Shown: positions 11,107 through 22,630 of the stretch, piece by piece
How the letters are laid out: each line of letters opens with the position of its first letter
How positions within the stretch are numbered: the first letter of the stretch is position 1
Assembly (NCBI RefSeq): GCF_030272615.1
Contig: NC_081412.1
Location: forward strand, 22,598,432-22,662,431
Direction: 5' to 3'
DNA from: Cryptomeria japonica
Lineage: Eukaryota > Streptophyta > Pinopsida > Cupressales > Cupressaceae
DNA length: 64,000 bases
Program-made: the position numbers and the translations under genes
Notes under the pieces: generated by a model
The model's input: the letters and a program-made list of their open reading frames with translations, nothing else
Told to the model about the DNA's origin: nothing
The model's database searches: none

Positions 11107-13982
11107 TGTTGGCATTTTGAGTTTGTTGGCATTTTGCATAAAGATTGTATTAATGATATGTTGTCATTGATGCCAATTGAACCGGTAATGGTATTCATGT
11201 TATTTCTGATATTGTTGTTTTTGATATTGGCTAGCAACCAGTAAGAAAAGATTTGTGGAAGATGTTGTAAACCGGTATGTAAAGTTTGTGAGTTGAACCG
11301 GTGAACTGGTGTAAAGGGTTAAACCTTTCTAAGCAATGTAATTGGTAAACCCTATTGGCTGTTAAACCCTAACCGATCAAGTTTGATGGTTTAATATTTG
11401 ATAAGCGGTAATGATGAAGACACGTGTGATCATTGTATGAGGATATGTTCAAATTGTTTTGGTCCATTTGTTTTTGTCTAGGGAAGGAGAAAAGGGGATT
11501 GCATCTAATGCACAATGCGTGATGAGTTACAAATTCCAATGAAGCGGTGATCATGGAGCGGATGGAATTTTCTTGAAGAATGTGAAGAGATTGTCATGAT
11601 TTCTAACGCTCAAGATTGTACCAAATTCTTTGTAATCTCGATGATAAGAATTAGGTTTTTTTTTTGTGTTACCGACCTAATTGATTTGTATTTAAGGTCG
11701 ATGAAGTTGTTTGTAAAGGTTGTTGGCAAGATTAATTGAAACCTGTTTAGTGTGTAGTTGCCTCGCTGGGGAATGGATCTACACTTTGAGTGAAGGCAAA
11801 TTAAAGCTTAGAAGGATCTGATTAAGCAATTGATGAATAATGATGAACAGTAAATACCCAACAAGTACTGAGAGGGGGGGTTGAATCAGTATAGACAAAA
11901 ATTTCTTAGACAACTTAAACTGCAAAAACTGCAGTAACTGGCAAACAACATCATCAACCTAAATCAAGACAATACTGGTAAAACACAGTAAGACTATAAA
12001 TCAGTAACACTTAGAACCTCTCAAAACCTAATATCTCATCTCAACTTCACCCATATTCTTAAGCAAGTAATACATCAGAAATACAAAGACCATTAGATCA
12101 ACATGCTTTACCGCTTAACAGTAAAGACTAAATCATCATATGAAAAAGCATCACACATAAAACACTAATTTTTCACGTGGAAACCCAACTGGGAAAAACC
12201 ACGGTGGGGATGAATACCCACAAGTTGTTCTTGAACTCTTCTGCAGTCTGCTCTGTTAGGAGCCTAGTCCGGTTAAAGACTTTACAATAGGTTCTGCTAG
12301 GAACCGATCCTGCTAGGGATCACTCGATCAAGGGATGGCTAAATACCCGGTTAGAGGTTAAAACCCTGTTAAAAGGTTACCTCGCAAGAGGATTTGAAGA
12401 ACTCAATGATTTTGAGTCACTCTGTTAAAGGATTTACAAAAAGCCTTTAACAGAGTGACTCTGTTAAAGCTACCCGGTAAAGCGATTTTCCAACTGCTGA
12501 AATGGTTAGAAGTCAACAGGTAATACACTAATCTGATAACATCACTCAATGCCAAGGCAGATCCAATTCAGTTCCTTTACATCTGCAATCGCACTCTACA
12601 GATCTCTACTCACTTCTCCGGTCTAGCAAGAATCACCTCACATACATTCATTTGCCAACAACTTCAAATGAAAATCATCATCGACCTTATAGACAACAAT
12701 TAGGTCGGTGGCAAAAACCTAAAACCCTAAGCATCTAGGTTAACAATACAGTCATTCCAATCCTGACCATTTAAACACATTAAATAGGTTTAAACAATCT
12801 TGAACAAATCTCAAGACGTTCTGCATAGTCCGTTCTTCACTGCTTCTGGAAGCTGATAACCCATCACACACTCTCCATCGTTTACTAAGGCTTTGCACAT
12901 TCCCGAGTTAGATAGAATCAATCTTCTTATGCAGGATCCTCAAGGAAATTCTTCACATGCACAAGGCTGACGTGACAATGCAATCTAATCTTTATTTCAA
13001 TGCTAACTCATCACAGGATGTCATCGATCGAATCACATAGACTTGGAATGCATCCGTTGGAAACCCTGAAGCTGAGATTACCAACTGGTAGTCATATCAG
13101 GTGAAACCCCAATACAAACTTTGCATATACCGGTCCACTTGCTGGTTTACTTACTTCCACATACCGGTTCACACTTCATCATACCGGTTCACACTTCAGT
13201 ATATTGATATCAATGACAACATACATTATTGTCATGTCATCAAACTCTGCACATATGCCAACAACAAATGTAGTGCTACTCAAACAGATCAAGAAAACCT
13301 GTTGTTTTCTAACAATTACAACAGAAGTGAAATCCCTTAACCGAGTAAGCTCTAACAAGCTTGGTTACTCATTAAATCCTCTAACAAGGTGGTCCATTAT
13401 CTTGGGTTCTTAAATCCTCTAGCGAGGTTACTCCTAACAGGGTATTGTGCTTTTCATCAAGGCATATTTGTAAATCCCTTAACCAGGTGATTCCTAGCTG
13501 GAATTAGTTCTTAACATGACTTATTGTAAAGCTTTAACAGGCTTGGCTCCTAACAGGGTGAACTTCAAAAGAGATCAGATAGCTATCCTTGTGAGCCTCA
13601 TCTCACCGTGGTTTTGACCTATTTGGGTTTTCCACGTATAAACATTTGTGTCAAGTGGTGAATGCTTTTGTGGTTATGATCTTATTTGTTGATTTAGTTA
13701 ACTTATGATAAGACATGATAAGTAGAAGCATTGGGAGATGAATATGTTGGGTTATGATTAAGCATTGTTGATGTTTACAAGATTGAAGTTGTTTACTGTT
13801 AAGTTGTCATAACAGTTAAACTGGTTGATGTTAAGTATTCTTATAAATATTAATCTTGATTGAGATATGTTTACTTTGTTTGACTGAGTTTGAGTTTGGG
13901 AACTTTGTATCAGTTTTTCAATATACTGATTCACCCCCCTCTCAGTATTCTACCAGATACTTATTCTTCCATCATACCATCA
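11107..13982 (+). repeat. 5' LTR of copia A (with nested insertion)
   Basis: It matches 18499-19179 at both ends. Without the nested 1433-bp LTR it would be about 1.44 kb. A weak TATA-like element (TATTTAAGG) lies near 11689. Its last part holds the shared C-rich TTCACCCCCCTCTCAGTA block. The first 20 bp contain a small local duplication of TGTTGGCATTTT. Confidence 0.9.
11831..13263 (-). mobile_element. Inverted solo copia LTR nested in 5' LTR
   Basis: Read on the minus strand it starts TGTTGGCATATGTGC and ends ATTCATCA, and carries the same landmarks as the host LTR: a promoter region near 12695, the CACCGTGG..GGGTTTCCACGT block near 12180-12210, and the C-rich block at 11868-11880. No internal region or second LTR is present, so it is a solo LTR. 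Flanks are GCAAT and ACAAA; no clean target duplication is visible. Confidence 0.8.
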
Positions 13983-13984
13983 AT

Positions 13985-13996
13985 TGGTATCAGAGC
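13985..13996 (+). other. Primer binding site of copia A
   Basis: TGGTATCAGAGC starts three bases after the LTR end, an exact match to the classical plant copia initiator tRNA-Met site. Confidence 0.9.
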
Positions 13997-14053
13997 GTCT
14001 TAGGTCCTCTTAATCTAAAAGCCTAACAACTTGAGGAAAAGATCTTGTAGATC

Positions 14054-15046
14054 ATGATGAAGAAATAAGGTTCGAAGTTCAACAAAGATAACTATAGAAT
14101 ATGGAGTGATAGAATGAAGATCCATATTAAAAGTCTTGGTAGTCAGTATTGGGATCATATATAAAACAAGTATAATGCACCTACTGGTATCCTGACTGAT
14201 GATCAGAAGAAAGAACAACAAGAAAATCACCAAGCATTAGAGGCTATTATCAGTTCCCTGTCTGATGTTGAATATGTAGATGTTCATGGTCTTGAAATTG
14301 CATATGAAGTATGGAAGAAATTAGAAGAGATTTATAGCGGTGATGAACATGTTAAGATTGCCAAAGAGGAGAGTTTAATAGGAAAATTTGATGACATAAG
14401 AATGTCTGAAGGTGAGAATATCCAACAATACGGTCAAATGATTAAAGAGATAGTTGGTGAGATAAAGAGTGCAGGAGGGAAAGTGGAAGATGCCATAGTA
14501 ATCAGTAAGGTATTGAGAACCCTGCTGATGGTCTATGCTATCAAAGTTGCAGCTATTCAGGAGCTGAAATCCATTGACATGACAAAGGTAACTCTTGACT
14601 CTATTATTGGTAAAATTACTACTTTTGAACTAAATGGCTATGATGGTAGTGTACACAAATCAAAATCTTCATTCAGAGCTTTTGTCTCTAACCCATCCGT
14701 GAGAAGAAATAAAGATACCGACCATAGCTATGAATCTAGATCCAACAGAGATGCTGAAGATGAAGACAACTTAATGGAACTTGAAGCATTGTTGGCAAAA
14801 CGACTGCCTAGAGGCACTGGTAAATATAGAGGTAAGCTATCTTTAAAATGTTTTGCATGCAACAAGATTGGTCATATAGTAGCAAATTGCCCTAATGGTG
14901 AAAATAAATACAAGAGAGACAAATTTAAGAAGTATAAGGGTAAAGGCAAGAGACATTATCTTGTAGCTATTGACAGTGGTATTACTGATGACGATGCTAG
15001 TGAAGATATTGTGTTTGTAGCTATTAAGGAAGAAATATCAGATTAG
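14054..15046 (+). pseudogene. gag: Copia gag (broken)
   Basis: This is the capsid/nucleocapsid part of the polyprotein. The likely start is ATG 14054 (an MMKK start, then SKFNKDNYRIW, typical of plant copia gag). Premature stops lie at 14066 and 14162, leaving the longest open part at 14402-15046 (214 residues). A UBN2-type gag domain covers roughly the first 220 codons. A single CCHC zinc knuckle, CFACNKIGHIVANC, lies near 14849-14890, followed by a Lys-rich nucleic-acid-binding tail. A TAG at 15044 separates it from the protease, which follows in the same frame. It cannot be translated through, so it is a pseudogene. Confidence 0.9.
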
Positions 15047-16357
15047 AAGGCACTAGTATCCAGAATGGATAACTCTGATGATTGGATCATTGATAGTGGT
15101 CGTTCACATCACATGACCGGTGATCGGAGCAAATTTCTTTCCCTGAAGGAATTTGATGGCAGTGTTGTCAGATTTGGCAATGACTCACCCTGTATGGTTA
15201 AAGGTAAGGGAGTTATTTCTCTTAATGGGAAGAGCAGTGTTGCCGATGTCTATTGGGTTTAAGGCCTAAAGCATAATCTTTTAAGTGTGGCACAACTTAA
15301 TGATATAGGATACCCACTGGAGTTTAGAAATGGAATGTGCAAAATCTTTGACAACAAAGGTGAATTGATTGCAACTGGGAAACAAACCAGAGGTAATCTA
15401 TTTCATCTCAATCCTAAAGTTAGCAACTGTTTGATTGCAAAAATAGATGATAGCTGGGTTTGGCATAGGAGATTTTTTTATATAAATTTTGATAATATTG
15501 TTAAAATAAGCAAGTCTAAGACAATAAGAGGTCTTCCTCAGCTAAACAAACCGATTAATGCTCTTTGTAAGGAATGTCATCTAGGAAAGATGACTTCTTC
15601 AACTTTCAAGAGAAAGTCCTTCTCAATAGAGCACTTGTTAGATTTGGTTCATACAGATCTATGTGGACCAATAAGAACAAGAAGCATTCAAGGTGATAGA
15701 TACTTCATGATCTTCACTGATGACTATTCAAGGATGATGTGGGTCACATTCTTGAAGGATACAAATAAAGATTTTGGTAAATTCAAGGCATTCAGAGCCT
15801 TAGCTGAGAAAGAGAGTGACAAAAAGATAAAATGTCTAAGAACAGATCAAGGTGGTGAATTCACTTCTGTGGAGTTCACTAAGTATTGTGATGATAATGG
15901 TATCAAGTGGCAACTTTTTGCACCAAGGACACCACAACATAATGGTATAGTAGAGAGAAACAACCGGTTAGTGGTTGAAGTTTTTAGGACTATGTTGATA
16001 CAAGGAGGTATAGCAAAAACATTTTGGAAAGAAGTTGTAAGTACAACTGTCTATACAATGAATTGATTTTTGGTGAAAAGAGGTAAGGACAAGACACCAT
16101 ATGAGTATTGGTATGGGAGATCACCTGATGTTAGCTATTTTAAGATATTTGGAAGAAAATGTTTTATTAAAAGAGGTGATTACATAAGCAAGTTTGAAGC
16201 TAAGAGTGATGAAGGCATATTTATTGGCTATTCCACCAAGAGTAAGGCCTATAAATGCTTCAACAACCGAACACAGAGAATTGTTGAGAGTGCTGATGTT
16301 CATGTAGATGAATATCCTAAAGTTACAAAAGGAACCAGTTTAGACAAAAAGGATTAA
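15047..16357 (+). pseudogene. pol: Copia protease-integrase region (broken)
   Basis: The same frame as gag. A retropepsin-type motif WIIDSGRSHHMTGD lies at about 15080-15121. A GAG-pre-integrase zinc region (from about 15455) keeps the first His and the CKEC pair, but the second His of the HHCC finger is changed (RRFFYIN). The integrase core shows HTDLCGP, RTDQGGEF and NGIVERNN, which hold the D, D and E residues, and ends near 16064. A chromodomain is absent, as normal for copia. Stops are at 15260 (TAA), 16064 (TGA) and 16355 (TAA). There are no frameshifts. Confidence 0.9.
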
Positions 16358-18148
16358 GATCCTTGCATTTTTCTTTTGGAACCCGAAACTGTTAAATCAG
16401 AAACCAGTAAAACAAATCCTGATGTACTTGTTCAACCAAAACAAATAAATTCAGAGGAAGATGATAATGATGAAGCTAAACCTGAAGAGAATGATCATTT
16501 TATTCCCAGGTATGTGAGACTGAATCACAGTCTTGAATAGATAATTGGGGATAAGGATGCTGATGTACTAACTAGAAGGAGAATAAGAGAGAACTCTTGC
16601 AGAATCTCCACCTTTGAACCTAGAAGTGCTAAGGAGGCATTTGGTGATGATCAATGGGTGAAAGCTATGGAGGAGGAGTTGTATCAAATTGAGAAGAACA
16701 ACACTTGGACCCTGGTACCCCGACCAATAAACAAGAATGTTATAGGTACTAAATGGGTGTTCAGAAACAAATTAAATGAAGATGGTGTCGTAGTTCGCAA
16801 TAAGGCAATATTAGTATGGAAAGGTTATGCACAATAACGAGAAGATTATGGAGAAAATTTTGCACCAGTAGCAAGACTGGAAGGTGTAAGAACATTACTT
16901 GCATTTGCAACTCATAATAAGTTCAAGGTATACCAGATGGATATTAAGTCTGTATTCTTGAATGGGATACTGGAAGAAGAGGTTTATATAGAGCAACCTG
17001 ATGGTTATGCATTGGCAGATAAGGAAGACATGGTATGCAAATTGCATAAAGCTTTGTATGGATTAAAGCAGGTACCTAGAGCATGGTATGAACATCTTCA
17101 TACTCATCTGATGAAGATAGGCTTTGCTAGAACCAGTGATGTCAACAACATTTTTGTCAAGTCTGAAGGAGATGAAATACTGGCCAGTGAAGTATTTGTA
17201 GATGACATTATATTTGGAGGTAATGATGACATGAGTAATTGTTTTGCTGATGAAATCAAGAATAAATTTGAGATGTCATTAGTAGGGGAAATAAAAATTT
17301 TCATAGGGTTACAGATACAACAGATGAAGAATGGTATTTTCATTACTCAATCCAAGTATGTGAAAGAAGTTTTGAAGACTTTCGGTATGAATGACTGTAA
17401 ACCAGTTGGAACCCCAATGGTTACAGGTTGTAAATTTTCCAAGGAAGATGCATCTAAGTGTGTAAATGAAAAGGAATACAGGTCAATGATTGGGAAATTA
17501 CACTATGTTGTTCACAGTCGACTAGATATTGCCCATGCAGTTGGTATAGTTGTTAGATTTTAGAAGAATCCAAAGGAGGCACATCTGATGGCAACCAAGA
17601 GAATTTTTAGATATCTGAAAGGTACTTTTGACTATGGGTTATGGTATCCATATGGTGGAAATTTTGATTTGAAAGCATACACAGATGCTGATTGGGCATA
17701 AAATATTGATGACCAGAAGAGTACTACTAGTGGAGCATTCTTTCTAGGAGGAAGGCTAGTTTCATGGAGTAGTAAAAAATAGAGTTGCACTTAACAATCT
17801 ACTGCTGAAGCTGAGTATGTAGTAGCTTATATGAATTGCACACAAGCTATGTGGATGAGGCACATTTTGGAAGGTTTGAAGATGGAAATCTCAGAACCAA
17901 TAAAATTTTTGTGTGATAATACAAGTGCAATAAACTTTTCTAAAAATCTTGTTCTGCACGCAAGGACTAAGCACATTGAATTGAAATATCACTTCTTGAG
18001 GGAAAAAGTTCAAAGTAAAGATGTTATCTTGGAGCATGTTTCTACCAAGGAGCAGCTTGCAGATATCTTTACCAAACCTTTGCCTAAGACCACTTTCGAG
18101 TATCTTAGAAGTCAATTGGGGGTTGTCCCTCTTCATGAAGTTAGTTGA
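16358..18148 (+). pseudogene. pol: Copia reverse transcriptase-RNase H (broken)
   Basis: It continues in the same frame. The reverse transcriptase shows TKWVFRNKL, FLNGILEEEVYIEQP, LYGLKQVPRAWY and the catalytic FVDDIIFGG box (near 17200). The RNase H shows YTDADWA, STAEAEY, LCDNTSAI and ARTKHIELKYHFLRE, ending with LADIFTKPLP and a normal TGA at 18146. Premature stops are at 16538, 16835, 17561, 17699, 17780 and 17792. Some sit where the family normally has Gln, which fits CAA/CAG changed to TAA/TAG. The longest open parts are 16937-17563 and 17831-18148. Confidence 0.92.
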
Positions 18149-18498
18149 GCATGATGCTGATTGCATCAGTCCCTGAACCACTTGCATAATTTTATATGGA
18201 TTGATGAAGAAGTGAATGTATTCCATAGAGGGAGCATCAAGTTGCAGAATGATGCTGATGCACAGTGAGAGAAAAATTACATGTTTTACTTTCACTTTGG
18301 CATTGCTGTCAAAGGGGGAGAATAATTATGTGATTGAGGAGAAGAATTATATGTTTGATTAGGTGAACCAGCGACAGGCTGAAGACAGACATAGCAAGGT
18401 GAATACTTGGTAATGTAAACTAGGATTCCTATTCACCAATGTCAACAACAATCAAAGGCGTTGATATTTGTATTGCAATCAATGGCAAATGAGGAGAT
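18149..18498 (+). other. 3' untranslated part of copia A with PPT-like tracts
   Basis: Non-coding, between pol and the 3' LTR. CAAAGGGGGAGAATAATT at about 18310 resembles a copia polypurine tract but lies 180 bp before the LTR. The bases just before the LTR, AAATGAGGAGAT, are the expected place for the functional tract. Confidence 0.6.
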
Positions 18499-19179
18499 TG
18501 TTGGCATTTTGCATAAAGATTACATTAATGATATGTTGTCATTGATGTCAATTGAACCGGTAATGGTATTCATGTTATTGCTGATATTGTTGTTTTTGAT
18601 ATTGGCTAGCAACCGGTAAGAAGAGCTTTGTGGAAGATGTTGTAAACCGGTATGTAAAGTTTGTGAGTTGAACCGATGTAAAAGGTTAAACCTTAACCAA
18701 TAAACCCTATCAGCTGTTAAACCCTAACTGATCAAGTTTGATGGTTTATTATTTGATAAGCAGTAATGAGGAAGACACATGTGATCATTGTATGAGGATA
18801 TATTCAAATTGTTTTGGCACGTTTATTTTTTTCTAGGGAAGGAGCAAAGTGGATTGCATCTAATGCACAATGCATGATGAGTTACAAAATCCAATCTCTT
18901 CATAGGAGTACCACTAATCAAAGACATGATTTAGTTAACTTATGATAAGGCATGATAAGTAGAAGCATTGGGAGATGAATATGTTGGGTTATGATTAAGA
19001 ATTGTTGATGTTTACAAGATTGAAGTTGTTTACTGTTAAGTTGTCATAACAGTTAAACCGGTTGATGTTAAGTATTCTTTTGAATATTGATCCTGACTGA
19101 GATATGTTTACTTTGTTTGACTGAGTTTGAGTTTGGGAACTTTGTATCAGTTTTATACTTATTCTTCATCATACCATCA
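18499..19179 (+). repeat. 3' LTR of copia A, internally deleted
   Basis: It matches the 5' LTR at 11125-11540 and from about 13690 to 13982. Between these parts, at 18891-18925, is a roughly 30-base filler that is not in the 5' LTR at this place but matches 10071-10105. The LTR end is followed by the TAATA target duplication. Confidence 0.9.
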
Positions 19180-19184
19180 TAATA

Positions 19185-19623
19185 CTCAGTGAGAATTATA
19201 ATAGGTTATTTATTCTTGTCTCCATGCTTAGTGGGTAATAATAGTTTTTCTATGATTCATTATTTCTCAGGATTCACTTTTCCTTTGTCGAGTTGTATCT
19301 TTTCTTGCATAGAATTATCCTTCATGCGAGTACACGTGTGTTCCTTGGTAAGGACATATTCTTCCTTGAAATAATATGTCTTTTATGAATAATCTCTCCT
19401 TAGTGAAAGAGTGCAATCCTTCACTAAGATTTGAATTTTTATAGCAATAGGGAAGGTGTGTATTCTTTTGAATTTTGCAACACAAAAGTTTCAACACAAG
19501 TCTAGAGGATAAAACAACAATTTAGAACACCTTCCACAAACAAGAGTAGCGAGAAAAAATATGCCATATACCTCAAAAAAATAGATTATAGGATTAATTA
19601 CAATTGTACAATGAGGTGTTTAT
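19185..19623. other. No gene seen
   Basis: A 440-bp stretch with no supported feature; the short ORFs on both strands have no recognisable content. Confidence 0.3.
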
Positions 19624-20544
19624 TGTTATGATTAAGGTGCCATCAACCTTGTAAATCATATGTAATTAATTACCCTTAATATTGTTTGTAATTTATTCAT
19701 AAGGGGTGGGAATTTCACCAATGGCAACAAAACTATTTTACAAGACCAGTATTTATTTATCTACTAGAAATAGCACATTTATTATTTACAAGCAATAGTT
19801 ACTATTCACATTTACCATTAGGTTCACCACAAGTAAATATGGGATGCCTAAAATCCATTATTAGTGTATGACATGTATAAGAGCATCTATTATTCTTGGT
19901 GTCTTACAATTGTAAGAGAATATGCTAATATTAGATGGTGCATGTTATGATAGTTTATGACAACATGTAAGAACATCTTATGCTAGTTGTCATAAAGTTG
20001 TAAGTGCAATAATGGAGCTATTTTTGAACTTGTAAGAGGGAATCTCAATGGTGGGTTGGATGGATTTTCACCATGGTTTTTTGGAAGCTTGTTTTGGCCC
20101 ATGGTAATATTCTATAGTCATATTTGGGGCCTCCATAAGCCTATACATTGAGGGCTTGAGACAAAGACATTATGGGAGTTCATTTTTATACACTAGTGCT
20201 TCTAGATTGAAGGTTGAAGAGGAGAAGGAAGGAAGGATTGTATGTAATCTGTATTTCATGAAGATAATACAAGCATCGACCTCTCTTCTTGGTGGATTTT
20301 TTTTCTTGAAAGAGCTTCTCCACATAAATTCTATGTTGTGAGATGCTCTTCTTGTTTTGCTGATGCATACTTCATTATTGCTGCTATCTTAGGGTGAAAT
20401 AATATTCATTTCCATGATGTTTTATGTTCATCTCAAATATGTTTATTAAGCATGTTAAAGTGGTGGTTTTTGGCATAACAAAGAAGATGAATATCTTCAT
20501 GGTTTTCCATATTAAGACAACTTAATTTTTAGATTTGCATATAG
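19624..20544 (+). repeat. 0.92 kb direct repeat R3, copy 1
   Basis: It matches 28150-29047 nearly throughout (for example the AAGGTGCCATCAACCTTGTA start and the ATATCTTCATGGTTTTCC end). It starts TGTTATGATTAAGG. The pair could be LTRs of a 9.4 kb element, but no PBS or target duplication was found, and copy 1 ends exactly where a Ty3-like LTR start begins. No coding content. Confidence 0.6.
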
Positions 20545-22330
20545 TGTAGTGCCCTCTCTCTTTTGTCTTGTCAGACTCTATGGTTTTGAGCTTTCCGTGT
20601 GGTTTCAACCCTTTTGGTGTTGGTCAATTTTGTTTTGGATGTGATGATTGTCTATGTTCCCTGGATTCATATGTGACATTTATACTCTATGCTATGTGGA
20701 TTGCTAGGACAATGATTTTTTTCATACTGTTGTTTATGATATGATTATTTGGTGATATCTATGCTTTGATAGATGATAATTGAGATGGATTCTATATGTG
20801 ATGTTAGGATTTCATCTTTATACTTATCGATGATTATTTGTTCTGATCATACACTGAATTTTATCTTTGATGTGCTTGGGTGAAGGGGAAAAGCGTCACA
20901 CTGCTCTCTATGGGCAAGCTACGTCACTTTAATTCTCTTTTCATAGTGTGTTATTATATGGTGTATATGCACATGTTCGATGATTTGCTTATGCAGCTGC
21001 AGGTACCGAGCATCGACTCCACGTGAATCTTTAGGTCCGAGCATGCTCTACAACCTAATGATAAAGTGGTAATTAGAGTATCAGTCAAACCCTATTCATA
21101 ACCATCGTTCCTATGGAATGAGTTTCCTATCAGGTATCCTTATGCTCATAGTTAGCTTTGTATTTGCCGGTCATGTCCTTGTGTTTTCGTGGTAGGTTAG
21201 TTGCAATGTCATCTTAGAGTTTGGTTATGTTAACTAAATATTTTTGCAAAAAAGATTAATTTTATAAGAAAATAATACTTGTATATTTTTGATTAATTAT
21301 TTAATTAATAGAATACAATTATGCAAGATTAAAATTAATTAAATTAAATTAAACATTTAACTTGGTATTTTATTGTGCTCAAAGAAATTAATTTTTAAAA
21401 AGTATTTTTTTTGATATATTATTGGCACTCATAAAATAATCCATTTTACTTTTTTTTTAAAGGATAATAATATAATTTAAATGGGTTTTAATTATTTTAT
21501 TTGCATAAAGGGAGTTACAAAAAAAATAAAATAATGACTTTATTAATTTTGGGAAATTCTCACATGCATTGGGAGTTACGTTTTGGGGGAAATTATTTCT
21601 TTTTGCTTTTGGGGGTATTTGGGCAGAGAGGCTCTGGCCGTAAAGAATAGGGTGGATGTTTTTCTTTCTTGGTAATGACTTGGAAAATATTTGAGGGGAA
21701 AGATTGATGGGGAAAAGAGAAATTTGGGGAAACAATGGAGTTTAATTGAATTTGCTAAGAAATCAGAGGGGGTTTGAATTATTTTTATCATAGCTTTTGG
21801 AATTTTGTGTCCATCTCTCCGGATTCGACAGTCGAGGATCATTTGGAGGATTTTGCTTCTACCTCTACACGCGATTTTCCCTTTTGCAAGTAAATTTTTT
21901 TTTGTGTTTGTAGGAAATTTGTTTGTTTGAAAAGATAAAATTTTTACGGATTTTCTGTTACTGGGGAATTTTTGGGTATTGGAATTTTTAATGGTGAATA
22001 TGATTTTAATGCTTACTATGAACTTTGGAAATTTGGGAGATGGGGTTGCATTATTAAAATTTTCATTACTGTAATCTTCATTGGCAGAGTTTGTGTGACA
22101 AAGATTTCGTGTTTTCAAATAGATTATCTATTAAATGTGTTAATATTAATGTTATTGTTTCAATTGTTTAAATATTTATGTTTTTATTTATAAATTTATA
22201 TTGATCAAATTATATCAGTCTTGCTTGATGTAAACCCCTGTATCTTGTCTGGTTGCTGTGATTATATATATATACACGCATTGTTGTATTTAATTTGTTA
22301 TTTGTTTTATCTTTGTTTTTGCTGTGGGAA

Positions 22331-22475
22331 GGCTCAACCCACAGTCTGTGGGGAGCCTCAAACCACGGGCTGTGGGGAGGCTCTACCCATGACTATGGGG
22401 GAGCCATTGCCCACCGTGTGGGATGGCTGTTCCCACAGCCGTGGGGGAGCCACTTCCCACGAACTGTGGGTATCC
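22331..22475 (+). repeat. Six tandem overlapping hairpins, ~24-bp period
   Basis: Each unit is an inverted repeat with a CCCAC..GTGGG core stem and GGCTC..GAGCC outer arms: 22331-22357, 22353-22383, 22379-22405, 22402-22428, 22425-22451 and about 22446-22475. The third core is CCCAT/ATGGG, with both arms changed together. Neighbouring units share outer arms. The segment is far more GC-rich than its surroundings. Confidence 0.8.
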
Positions 22476-22560
22476 TGCACACTATCCCTCTTGTCATCGT
22501 CTGTGTAAATAAATCTTCGACACCGGTTTATTTTGTCAGTGATATTTATAATGGTATCAT

Positions 22561-22630
22561 TATGTGTGTGTGTGTGTGTGGTTATTTCAATGTATCCATG
22601 TCTGTGAAATATATATATATATATATATAA
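22561..22630 (+). repeat. GT and AT microsatellites
   Basis: A (TG)n run of about 18 bp near 22563 and an (AT)n run of about 20 bp near 22611 lie just after the hairpin array. Confidence 0.8.

Larger units (their letters stand above)
11107..19179 (+). mobile_element. Ty1-copia retrotransposon A, complete but inactive
   Basis: LTRs beginning TGTTGGCATTTTGC and ending ATACCATCA flank a gag-pol frame in copia order (gag, protease, integrase, reverse transcriptase, RNase H). A perfect 5-bp target duplication TAATA lies at 11102-11106 and 19180-19184. The PBS is intact. The 5' LTR is enlarged to 2876 bp by an inverted solo LTR (11831-13263). The 3' LTR is shortened to 681 bp by an internal deletion. 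The whole gag-pol stays in one frame from 14054 to 18148 but carries 12 premature stops. Confidence 0.95.

Noticed and set aside
13985-13996. tRNA gene fragments at TGGTATCAGAGC sites
   Set aside because: These are primer binding sites next to LTR ends; no cloverleaf can be formed around them.
22221-22630. ORFs through the hairpin array with 8-residue repeats
   Set aside because: The 24-bp period gives 8-residue repeats in any frame; the pairing of the arms is a better explanation than coding.
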